A stretch of DNA of 6,729 nucleotides from the NCBI GenBank assembly GCA_003563455.1, contig PWRV01000265.1:1-6729 (forward strand), given 5' to 3'. Positions 1 through 5,369 of this stretch are shown here, piece after piece. The notes beneath the pieces are model-generated. The model worked only from the letters and a program-made list of their open reading frames with translations. It made no database searches and had not been told where the DNA came from. Every line of letters begins with the position of its first letter. The stretch's first letter is position 1. Origin of the DNA: Thioalkalivibrio sp. GTDB lineage: Bacteria > Pseudomonadota > Gammaproteobacteria > Ectothiorhodospirales > Ectothiorhodospiraceae. The position numbers and the translations under genes are program-made.

Positions 1-66
1 CCCGTGCTGCCACCGGGCGAATTCCGGTTCACGCCACCCCCGGGCACCGACGTCTACCGCCCGTGA
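1..66 (+). CDS. lolA: LolA C-terminus (partial; outer-membrane lipoprotein carrier)
   Basis: The 5' end of the gene lies outside the window. Frame 1 is open from base 1 to a TGA at 64-66 and encodes 21 residues, PVLPPGEFRFTPPPGTDVYRP. The F-x-F-T-P-P-x-G-x-D/T-V ending matches the C-terminal strand of LolA, the periplasmic chaperone that carries lipoproteins from the LolCDE complex at the inner membrane to LolB at the outer membrane. The identification is strengthened by the next gene being rarA, since lolA-rarA is a conserved order in gammaproteobacteria. The stop overlaps the GTG start of rarA by GTGA. With only 21 residues visible, the call rests on motif plus context. Confidence 0.75.
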   Translation, partial: PVLPPGEFRFTPPPGTDVYRP

Positions 67-1466
67 CCCGGGATCCCGGCAGCGGTGACCTCTTCGGCGA
101 TGCGCCCGCTCCCCGTGCGCCGGAGGTGGCGGAACCCCGGAACGCCGCGCCGCTGTCCCGGACATCCGTGCCGTTGGCCGAGCGCATGCGGCCACGTCGG
201 CTCGACGAGGTGCTCGGGCAGGCCCACCTGCTCGGACCGGAGGCCGCGCTGCGCCGGGCCATCGAGGCGGGCAAGACCCCGTCGATGATCCTGTGGGGGC
301 CGCCAGGCTCCGGCAAGACCACCATCGCCCGCGTGGTCGCCGACACCGGCGCGCTGGCTTTCGCAACGCTCTCGGCGGTCCTGGCCGGGGTGAAGGAGGT
401 GCGTGCCGTGGTCGAGCAGGCGCGCGCGCGCCGGGCGGCGAAGGGGCAGGGAACGCTCCTCTTCATTGACGAGATCCACCGCTTCAACAAGGCCCAGCAG
501 GACGCCCTGCTGCCGCACGTCGAGGACGGCACCCTGCGCTTCATCGGCGCGACCACCGAAAACCCCTCCTTCGCACTGAACAGCGCGCTGCTGTCCCGGC
601 TTCGCGTCTACCGCCTGCAGCCGGTCCCGGCCGACGCGATCGCCGAGCTGCTCCGGCAGGCCCTTGCCGATTCCGGGCGGGGCCTCGGGGAGATGGCGCT
701 GCACCTTGACGACGAGTGGATCGAGCGTCTCGCGAAGGCTGCGGATGGCGATGCGCGCCGGGCCCTGAACTGGCTCGAGACCGCGGCGGATCTCGCGGTG
801 GACGGCGTAATCACCCCCGATTCCCTGCGCGCGGTGATGGGATCGCAGTCCCTGCAGTTCGATCGCCAGGGTGACGCCTTCTACGACCAGATCTCGGCCC
901 TGCATAAGTCGGTCCGCGGATCGGATCCGGATGCCGCGGCGTACTGGCTGGTGCGGATGCTCGACGCTGGCTGCGACCCGGGCTACCTCGGGCGCCGTCT
1001 GCTGCGCATGGCCTACGAGGACATCGGGCTGGCCGAAACGGGTCTCGCTTCACGCGTGCTGGCGGCCTGGGAAACCCTCGAACGGCTCGGGCGTCCGGAG
1101 GGCGATCTCGCGCTGGTGCAGGTAGCAGTGGAACTGGCCTGTGCACCCAAGAGCAACTCCGCGTATGCAGCGCTCGGGGCGGTTCGTGCCGCGATCGCGG
1201 ATAGCGGCAGCCTTCCGGTTCCATTGCACCTGCGCAACGCACCGACCGACCTGATGCGCGCCGAGGGATTCGGCGCCGGTTACCGCTACGACCACGACGA
1301 GCCCGACGGCTTTGCACGCGGGCAGACGTATCTTCCCGAGGGGTTGCTCGGCCGGCGTTTCTACCAGCCCCGGGAGGAGGGTACCGAGCGCGCGCTGGCA
1401 GATCGACTTGCGAAATTGGGACGGGACCCGAAATCCGGGGCGGGAGGGGAGGGAGGGGAACCGTGA
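63..1466 (+). CDS. rarA: RarA/MgsA replication-associated recombination AAA+ ATPase
   Basis: This encodes a 467-residue clamp-loader-like AAA+ ATPase that acts at stalled replication forks and single-stranded gaps (WRNIP1/Mgs1 family; E. coli RarA has 447 residues). Visible motifs are Walker A GPPGSGKT at residues 79-86, Walker B LLFIDE at 132-137 followed by the family-typical IHRFNKAQQDALLP, sensor-1 ATTEN at 163-167, and an arginine-finger type LLSR at 176-179. The C-terminal half carries the helical tetramerisation region with the conserved AYEDIGLA and CAPKSNS segments. The GTG start at 63 overlaps the lolA stop (GTGA). No Shine-Dalgarno precedes it, so translation probably depends on coupling to lolA. 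The N-terminus has an acidic DLFGD stretch (residues 9-13) before the usual PLAERMRP. The last residues (SGAGGEGGEP) are low-complexity glycine and glutamate, encoded by a G-run tract. All catalytic motifs look intact. Confidence 0.96.
   Translation: MTRDPGSGDLFGDAPAPRAPEVAEPRNAAPLSRTSVPLAERMRPRRLDEVLGQAHLLGPEAALRRAIEAGKTPSMILWGPPGSGKTTIARVVADTGALAFATLSAVLAGVKEVRAVVEQARARRAAKGQGTLLFIDEIHRFNKAQQDALLPHVEDGTLRFIGATTENPSFALNSALLSRLRVYRLQPVPADAIAELLRQALADSGRGLGEMALHLDDEWIERLAKAADGDARRALNWLETAADLAVDGVITPDSLRAVMGSQSLQFDRQGDAFYDQISALHKSVRGSDPDAAAYWLVRMLDAGCDPGYLGRRLLRMAYEDIGLAETGLASRVLAAWETLERLGRPEGDLALVQVAVELACAPKSNSAYAALGAVRAAIADSGSLPVPLHLRNAPTDLMRAEGFGAGYRYDHDEPDGFARGQTYLPEGLLGRRFYQPREEGTERALADRLAKLGRDPKSGAGGEGGEP
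1437..1458 (+). promoter_or_regulatory. G-quadruplex-forming tract spanning the Shine-Dalgarno of the VTT gene
   Basis: Five G-runs of 4, 3, 4, 3 and 4 bases (1437-1440, 1442-1444, 1446-1449, 1451-1453, 1455-1458) are each separated by one base. This satisfies the G3+N1 quadruplex pattern with the shortest possible loops, on the coding strand, so it would also form in the mRNA. Bases 1442-1450 and 1451-1459 are a perfect 9-base tandem repeat. The GGAGG at 1452-1456, six bases before the GTG at 1463, is the ribosome binding site of the downstream gene, so folding would hide it. The sequence pattern is observed; folding and regulation are inferred. Confidence 0.6.
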
Positions 1467-2125
1467 AGCCGTGGATCTGGGTGGCGGTGCTGCTGCCCGT
1501 GACTGCGCTGGTGATCCGCCTGATCGCTGAAATTCCGTTCGAAGACCTCGACTTCGTCGCGCTGGAAATGTGGCTCCAGGGTTTTGGAATCTGGGCCTAC
1601 CTGCTGTTCGCTGTGGCGTTCGTAGTGCTGGCCCTGTTGCCGGTTCCCTCGACCTTCTGGGTTCTGCTCGGGGGCGGCCTGTTCGGGCCCTGGCTGGGGA
1701 CGGTCGTGAGCCTGGTCAGTGCCACCCTGTCCGCCGTGCTGGCCTTCGGGATCGGCCGGCATCTGGCGCGTGACTACGTGCGCAGCCGCGCCGGACCCCT
1801 GATGCGTCGCGTGATGCGCGGGGGGGAGGCCGAGGGCTGGCGCTTCGTCGCGATGACCCGCCTGATCCCGGTGTTTCCCTTCGCCCCCACCAACTTCGCA
1901 CTGGGTCTGACCGGGATCCGTCTGCGCACCTACGCCTGGACCACAGGGATCGCGCTGATTCCGAATCTCGCGGCCTACAGTTGGCTGGGTCACGCGACCC
2001 GGCAGGCGCTCGAAGGCGCGGAGAGCCTGATCCAGGTCCTGCTCCTCGCGGTCGCGCTGATCGCCCTGCTGTTCTTCCTGCCGGGCTTTGTCCGGCGCCT
2101 GCGCAATCACAGGAAGACGGAATAG
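1463..2125 (+). CDS. TVP38/TMEM64 (VTT/SNARE-associated, DedA-superfamily) membrane protein
   Basis: This encodes a 220-residue polytopic inner-membrane protein of the VTT superfamily, which includes DedA proteins and eukaryotic lipid scramblases TMEM41B and VMP1. Visible features are an N-terminal hydrophobic segment (about 5-22) and the core LPVPSTFWVLLGGGLFGPWLG (59-79), which leads into a small-residue helix ending in AFGIGRHLAR (94-103). The re-entrant motif TRLIPVFPFAPTNFALGLT (132-150) is typical of the TVP38 branch, and a last helix (about 189-209) precedes a basic tail RRLRNHRK. The family is tied to lipid translocation and membrane homeostasis, but the substrate cannot be read from sequence. 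The GTG start overlaps the rarA stop by GTGA and has a strong GGAGG at 1452-1456 inside rarA. This implies co-transcription and coupling with rarA. In E. coli, serS follows rarA, so this is a lineage-specific neighbour. Confidence 0.88.
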   Translation: MKPWIWVAVLLPVTALVIRLIAEIPFEDLDFVALEMWLQGFGIWAYLLFAVAFVVLALLPVPSTFWVLLGGGLFGPWLGTVVSLVSATLSAVLAFGIGRHLARDYVRSRAGPLMRRVMRGGEAEGWRFVAMTRLIPVFPFAPTNFALGLTGIRLRTYAWTTGIALIPNLAAYSWLGHATRQALEGAESLIQVLLLAVALIALLFFLPGFVRRLRNHRKTE

Positions 2126-2127
2126 GC

Positions 2128-2146
2128 CCCGGCGGATCCGGCCGGG
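2128..2146. terminator. Short GC hairpin between convergent genes
   Basis: CCCGGC at 2128-2133 and GCCGGG at 2141-2146 form a perfect 6-bp stem with a 7-base loop. They lie in the 32-base gap between the stop codons of the VTT gene (2125) and the convergent PBP7-like gene (2158). The position suits a bidirectional terminator. No T-tract follows on either strand, so it is not a classical intrinsic terminator and could be incidental in GC-rich DNA. Confidence 0.3.
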
Positions 2147-2157
2147 ATGGCGGTCAC

Positions 2158-3090
2158 TCAATAGTCTGCGTCAACCACGGGCGCCGCGAGGGCCGCGGCC
2201 CTTCTGCGCTCGTAGTCGAGCGCGGCGCCGGCGACGGCACCGCCCGACCCGGTCTCCAGCCAGCGGCGGATCCGACCGGCGTCTCCCAGCGGCGTGCGGG
2301 TACCAAAGGAATCCAGCAGCACCATCGCCATCGGCTCGCCGCCTACGTCTGCCACCATCACCAGGCAGCGTCCGGCCTCGTTGAGATAGCCGGTCTTGGA
2401 TAGGTCGACGTTCCAGCGCGAAGAGCGCACCAGCGCGTTGGTATTGCCGAAGTCCAGGCTGTAGCGGGGACTGCGGAAGTGCACCCGCCGGTTCGAACCG
2501 GTGGACATCTCGCGGATCTCTGGATAGGCGTAGGCGGCGCGGACCAACTTCAGCAAGTCGCTCGCGCTGGCCCGGTTTTCCGGCCAGAGGCCGGAGGGAT
2601 CCACGAAACGGGTCTGTTGCATGCCCAGCACCCGCGCCTTCTCGTTCATCGCCGCGATGAACGCCTCCCGGCCGCCAGGGTGATCCCGCGCGAGCACGTA
2701 GGCCGCGAGGTTCTCGGACGACATCAGCGTGATCCTGAGCAGGTCCTCGCGTCGGGCCTCGGAACCGGGGCGGATGCGGGAAAAGCTGTTCTTCGGGGGG
2801 TTGTCCTCGCGTTCCAGGATCGGGAGCCATTCATCCAGTGGCTGGCCGGAGTCGAGCACCACCATCGCGGTCATCAGCTTGGTGATCGATGCGATCGGCA
2901 CCGATCGATCCGCGAACTTGGTAAACACTGGAGTGCCGGGATTGAGCGGCGCCACCACTGCATGCACTGAGGCGAGTTCGAGTGCCGCCGGATCCGGCAA
3001 CGGCGTCATGTCGCCACCGGCGGCGTGTCCGGCTGAAAGGCTGACGGGCAGCAACAACGCAAGCAGGACGTTTCGGAATGTTTTCTTCAT
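2158..3090 (-). CDS. pbpG: PBP7-like D-alanyl-D-alanine endopeptidase/carboxypeptidase (peptidase S11)
   Basis: This encodes a 310-residue low-molecular-weight penicillin-binding protein, a periplasmic serine enzyme that trims peptidoglycan. E. coli PbpG is 313 residues and cleaves D-Ala-mDAP cross-links. The signal peptide is MKKTFRNVLLALLLPVSLSAGHA, with probable cleavage near residue 23-24. The active-site motifs are all present: SxxK as SITK at 68-71, SxN as SEN at 125-127, and KTG at 232-234, plus the family-typical FVDPSGL (162-168). There is no C-terminal amphipathic anchor of the DacA/PBP5 kind, and the length also fits PBP7 better than PBP5. The ATG at 3090 is chosen because it begins the signal peptide. 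The open frame runs on upstream to 3417, but that extension has no signal or homology features. No clear Shine-Dalgarno precedes 3090. The exact subtype (PbpG versus DacA/DacC-like) is inferred. Confidence 0.9.
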   Translation of the reverse strand: MKKTFRNVLLALLLPVSLSAGHAAGGDMTPLPDPAALELASVHAVVAPLNPGTPVFTKFADRSVPIASITKLMTAMVVLDSGQPLDEWLPILEREDNPPKNSFSRIRPGSEARREDLLRITLMSSENLAAYVLARDHPGGREAFIAAMNEKARVLGMQQTRFVDPSGLWPENRASASDLLKLVRAAYAYPEIREMSTGSNRRVHFRSPRYSLDFGNTNALVRSSRWNVDLSKTGYLNEAGRCLVMVADVGGEPMAMVLLDSFGTRTPLGDAGRIRRWLETGSGGAVAGAALDYERRRAAALAAPVVDADY

Positions 3091-3274
3091 CAGTGAGCGG
3101 TCTGCGTGGGGGATGGGGATCGGTTGTCGGGCACGGTGCATTCGGCCGTCGCAAGCATAAACAAACAGGCGCCTCGAGGACATGCCGTACGGGGCTGGGT
3201 CGACGGCCGGGCGGGGTGCGTACAGGACCGAATCGTGCGAAATTGCGTGCGGAACAACAGGAGTGCATCGGGAA
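3091..3274. promoter_or_regulatory. Divergent intergenic region (promoters expected for pbpG and the TAXI gene)
   Basis: This 184-base gap lies between two divergent start codons, so it must hold at least one promoter in each direction. The only clearly A/T-rich patch is at about 3153-3167 (AAGCATAAACAAACA). On the minus strand it contains a -10-like TATGCT, but no good -35 lies 16-18 bases upstream. On the plus strand, CGAAAT at 3238-3243 is a weak -10-like element, also without a clear partner. No operator palindrome stands out. Promoters are inferred from the layout rather than seen as consensus sites. Confidence 0.4.
3258..3263 (+). promoter_or_regulatory. Ribosome binding site that decides the TAXI gene start
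   Basis: CAGGAG at 3258-3263 lies 11 bases before the ATG at 3275. The spacing is somewhat long, but it is the only purine-rich Shine-Dalgarno in the region and supports 3275 over the in-frame ATG at 3182. Residues encoded between 3182 and 3275 look non-coding and would place 31 residues before the membrane anchor. Confidence 0.5.
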
Positions 3275-4663
3275 ATGAAGGACACATCGAGTAAGCCGGG
3301 ACGGCTCCGGATCCCGAGGGCCCCGACCACTGCGATGCTCGTGTGGAGCTTCGTGGCACTGATCGGCCTGCTGGCCCTGATCGTGGCGTGGCAGTTCGTG
3401 GAGCCTGCGCCCCCCAAGCAGGTGCGTCTGGCGACCGGGAGCCCGGGTGGGGCCTACGAACTGACCGGAGATCTCTACGCGCGCTGGTTTGCGCAAAAGG
3501 GTGTCCGGCTCGAGACCGTGGAGACGGCCGGCTCCGTCGAGAATTGGGAGTTGCTGCTCTCTGGCGCGGTGGATGCGGCACTCGTCCAGAGCGGTACCGC
3601 GCCGGCTGCTGCCGCGGACGAGCTGGAAGCGGTGGTCAGTGTGGCGCTGGAGCCGCTGTTCCTGTTCCATCGCCTCTTGCCGGATGAGCCGGAGGAACGA
3701 GCCTCGAGCCTCTCGGACCACCTCGAAGGGTTGGCCGGCGGGCGGATCGCGATCGGCGCGGAGCGGAGCGGGACGCAGCATCTGATGCGGGCACTGCTGC
3801 CCGAGACCGGACTGGACGACCGCCTTGGGGACATCGGAGCGGAACTCGTCGCGATCGGGGGCCGGGAGGCTGCCGATGCCCTGGAGTCCGGCGCCGTCGA
3901 TGCCGCGGCCTTCGTGATGGCGCCACAGGCCCCGCTGGTGGAGCGGCTGCTGGCCGCAGAGAGCATCGGTCTGGTCCACCTGAGACAGGCCGCGGGTCTG
4001 GCGCAGCGCCTGCCCTACCTGTCCGCGGTCACCCTGTTCGAGGGCGTGGTGGACCCGCGCCGCAATCTGCCGCCCCGCGCCGTGCACATGATCGCGCCGG
4101 CAACGTACCTCGTGGTGCGCCAGGATACGCATCGCAGCGTCCTCCAGCTGCTGATCGAGGCGGCGCAGCGCAGCCCGACCCCTCACCTGGTGGGATCGGC
4201 CAGCGATTTTCCGTCCCTCGAATACACGGACATCCCGATCGCAGAGGACGCGCGCTACTTCTTCGAACGGGGTCCGAACATCCTGCATCGTCCCCTGCCG
4301 TTCTGGGCGGCTTCGCTGATCGACCGGATGGCGATCCTGATCATTCCTCTGCTGACCGTGATCATCCCGCTGTTTCGCATTGCGCCAGCGGCGCTGCAGT
4401 GGAGCATGCGCCGGCGCATCTTCCGCTGGTATCGTCAGGTTCGGCTGATCGACGAGGATCTCGCACGCGGTGATTTGCCGCGCTCCCGGCTCGAAAGCGA
4501 TCTCGCCCTGCTCCTGCGACTGGACCAGGACGTATCCGCCACCGAGGTGCCGCTTTCCTACATGGAGGAGTTCTACAATCTGCGGCTGCACATCGCCTAC
4601 ATGCGCCAGCGCGTGCGCGATTTGCTGGCAGAGGATCGGTCAGAGACGGAAAATGGAACCTGA
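3275..4663 (+). CDS. TAXI-family TRAP solute receptor with two membrane anchors and a cytoplasmic tail
   Basis: This encodes a 462-residue protein. Residues 20-42 are an uncleaved hydrophobic anchor after a basic N-terminus. The periplasmic part begins KQVRLATGSPGGAYELTGDLYARW; the ATGSPGGAY motif (53-61) is the hallmark of TAXI (TRAP-associated extracytoplasmic immunogenic) binding proteins. Further family-like stretches include GSVENWELLLSGAVDAALVQSGTA and ALESGAVDAAAFVMAP. A second hydrophobic segment, LIDRMAILIIPLLTVIIPLFRI (about 348-369), is followed by a 93-residue charged tail rich in Arg, Glu and Leu that should be cytoplasmic and probably helical. Soluble TAXI proteins have a cleavable signal and end after the binding domain, so this is the long membrane-tethered form. 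No DctQ or DctM-like permease gene is in the window. The ligand is unknown. A role as a membrane sensor or as a receptor for a distant permease is inferred. tspO follows after 78 bases on the same strand. Confidence 0.85.
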   Translation: MKDTSSKPGRLRIPRAPTTAMLVWSFVALIGLLALIVAWQFVEPAPPKQVRLATGSPGGAYELTGDLYARWFAQKGVRLETVETAGSVENWELLLSGAVDAALVQSGTAPAAAADELEAVVSVALEPLFLFHRLLPDEPEERASSLSDHLEGLAGGRIAIGAERSGTQHLMRALLPETGLDDRLGDIGAELVAIGGREAADALESGAVDAAAFVMAPQAPLVERLLAAESIGLVHLRQAAGLAQRLPYLSAVTLFEGVVDPRRNLPPRAVHMIAPATYLVVRQDTHRSVLQLLIEAAQRSPTPHLVGSASDFPSLEYTDIPIAEDARYFFERGPNILHRPLPFWAASLIDRMAILIIPLLTVIIPLFRIAPAALQWSMRRRIFRWYRQVRLIDEDLARGDLPRSRLESDLALLLRLDQDVSATEVPLSYMEEFYNLRLHIAYMRQRVRDLLAEDRSETENGT

Positions 4664-4723
4664 GTCCGGTGTCAGATGGCTTCGCCGGACACGCCGGCGC
4701 TGTGGCCCGGGACATCGCCCGGG
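4664..4723 (+). other. Two small hairpins in the TAXI-tspO spacer
   Basis: GTCCGG at 4664-4669 pairs with CCGGAC at 4685-4690 (15-base loop). CCCGGG at 4706-4711 pairs with CCCGGG at 4718-4723 (6-base loop ACATCG). Neither is followed by a T-tract. They sit directly between the TAXI stop and the tspO ribosome binding site. They could slow transcription, protect an mRNA end, or be chance in GC-rich DNA. Confidence 0.35.
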
Positions 4724-4731
4724 TGCGAAGC

Positions 4732-4737
4732 GGAGAG
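4732..4737 (+). promoter_or_regulatory. Ribosome binding site that decides the tspO start
   Basis: GGAGAG at 4732-4737 ends four bases before ATG 4742 (six bases from GGAG). This selects 4742 over an in-frame ATG at 4676 that lacks such a site. The shorter product also matches the usual TspO length and N-terminus. Confidence 0.75.
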
Positions 4738-4741
4738 TCGA

Positions 4742-5233
4742 ATGGAACGAAAAGACGCGATTTCATGGCGGGAACTGCGTGGGCTCGTGATGTGGCTGGC
4801 CCTGGTGCTGGTGGTGGCCATCATCGGCGGGCTGGTCACGCGGACCTCGGTGACCGACTGGTACCCGCAGCTGGTGCAACCGGAGTTTGCGCCGCCAAAC
4901 GCCGTCTTCGGCCCGGTCTGGACCATTCTCTACGTGCTGATGGCCTACGCGGCCTGGCGCATCTGGCGGGTGTACGGATTCCGGGGCGCACCTTGGACGC
5001 TCGGCCTGTTCGTGGTGCAGCTCGGCCTCAACATGCTGTGGTCCATCCTGTTCTTCGGCCTACAGCAAATCGGTCTCGCGCTGGTCGAGATCGTGGTGCT
5101 GTGGCTTGCGATCCTCGCAACGCTGGTGCTGTTCTGGCGCCTCGACCGGATCGCGGGTGCGCTGCTGTTGCCCTACCTCGCCTGGGTCGGCTTCGCGGCA
5201 TTTCTGAACCACGCCTTCTGGGTTTTGAATTGA
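4742..5233 (+). CDS. tspO: TspO/MBR family tryptophan-rich sensory protein
   Basis: This encodes a 163-residue, five-helix membrane protein of the TspO / peripheral benzodiazepine receptor family, which binds porphyrins and is linked to tetrapyrrole and stress regulation in bacteria. Family signatures seen are WYPQLVQPEFAPPNAVFGPVWTILYVLM (40-67), AAWRIW (70-75), QLGLNMLWSILFF (93-105), and PYLAWVGFAAFLNHAFWVLN (144-163), including the terminal W-x-L-N. The five helices are at roughly 14-33, 54-75, 85-106, 110-131 and 137-160. The start at 4742 is set by GGAGAG at 4732-4737. It lies 78 bases after the TAXI gene and 136 bases before the arsJ start on the same strand, so it may share a transcript with either. 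No tetrapyrrole or carotenoid genes are next to it here, so the local role is open. Confidence 0.95.
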   Translation: MERKDAISWRELRGLVMWLALVLVVAIIGGLVTRTSVTDWYPQLVQPEFAPPNAVFGPVWTILYVLMAYAAWRIWRVYGFRGAPWTLGLFVVQLGLNMLWSILFFGLQQIGLALVEIVVLWLAILATLVLFWRLDRIAGALLLPYLAWVGFAAFLNHAFWVLN

Positions 5234-5260
5234 AGCGTGTTGTAGCGCTGCGATTGATCG

Positions 5261-5340
5261 CCGTATCGGGTGGGCGGGGGCCGGGCCGTCGGCGCCCATG
5301 GAAGGCTCGAGCGTGCCTGGCCCCCGCCCATCCGGTACGG
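5261..5340 (+). promoter_or_regulatory. 22-bp inverted repeat / RNA hairpin with embedded G-quadruplex motif in the arsJ leader
   Basis: Arms 5261-5282 and 5319-5340 are inverted repeats matching at 20 of 22 positions. The two exceptions (U5266 with G5335, G5270 with U5331) are G-U wobbles in plus-sense RNA, so all 22 pairs can form there, whereas minus-sense RNA would have A-C clashes. The 36-base loop holds a small nested stem (GGGC 5283-5286 with GCCC 5294-5297) and the ATG at 5298. The left arm and loop edge also read G3-T-G3-C-G5-CC-G3 (5268-5285), a canonical quadruplex motif that competes with the hairpin. No T-tract follows, so it is not a classical terminator. It could be a leader control element, an mRNA-protecting hairpin after tspO, or a repetitive palindrome. 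Confidence 0.65.
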
Positions 5341-5357
5341 TGCTTCCCCCCCGCGCT

Positions 5358-5361
5358 GGAG
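5358..5361 (+). promoter_or_regulatory. Ribosome binding site supporting a TTG start for arsJ
   Basis: GGAG at 5358-5361 is eight bases upstream of an in-frame TTG at 5370. The ATG at 5298 has no Shine-Dalgarno, lies in the loop of the hairpin, and would add 24 residues rich in Pro, Gly and Ser that do not resemble the family. Confidence 0.5.
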
Positions 5362-5369
5362 CCTGGACG

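Noticed and set aside
1361..2161. Minus-strand 266-codon open frame across the VTT gene
   Set aside because: It is the antisense shadow of a hydrophobic coding region, with high Gln/His/Gly content and no domain.
3107..3130. G-rich stretch upstream of pbpG as another quadruplex
   Set aside because: The runs are 5, 4, 2 and 3 G, so only three runs reach three bases within a short span; it does not meet the canonical pattern.
3182..3274. Upstream ATG for the TAXI gene at 3182
   Set aside because: There is no ribosome binding site, the encoded residues do not look like protein, and CAGGAG plus ATG 3275 is better placed.
3091..3417. N-terminal extension of the PBP7-like gene up to 3417
   Set aside because: It would put over 100 residues before an obvious signal peptide and overlap the divergent TAXI gene; the signal peptide start at 3090 fits.
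2831..4591. Long open frame of 586 codons on the minus strand across the TAXI gene and the pbpG 5' end
   Set aside because: It is antisense to well-supported genes, is rich in Arg, Gln, His and Pro as expected for a shadow frame in GC-rich DNA, and shows no recognisable domain.
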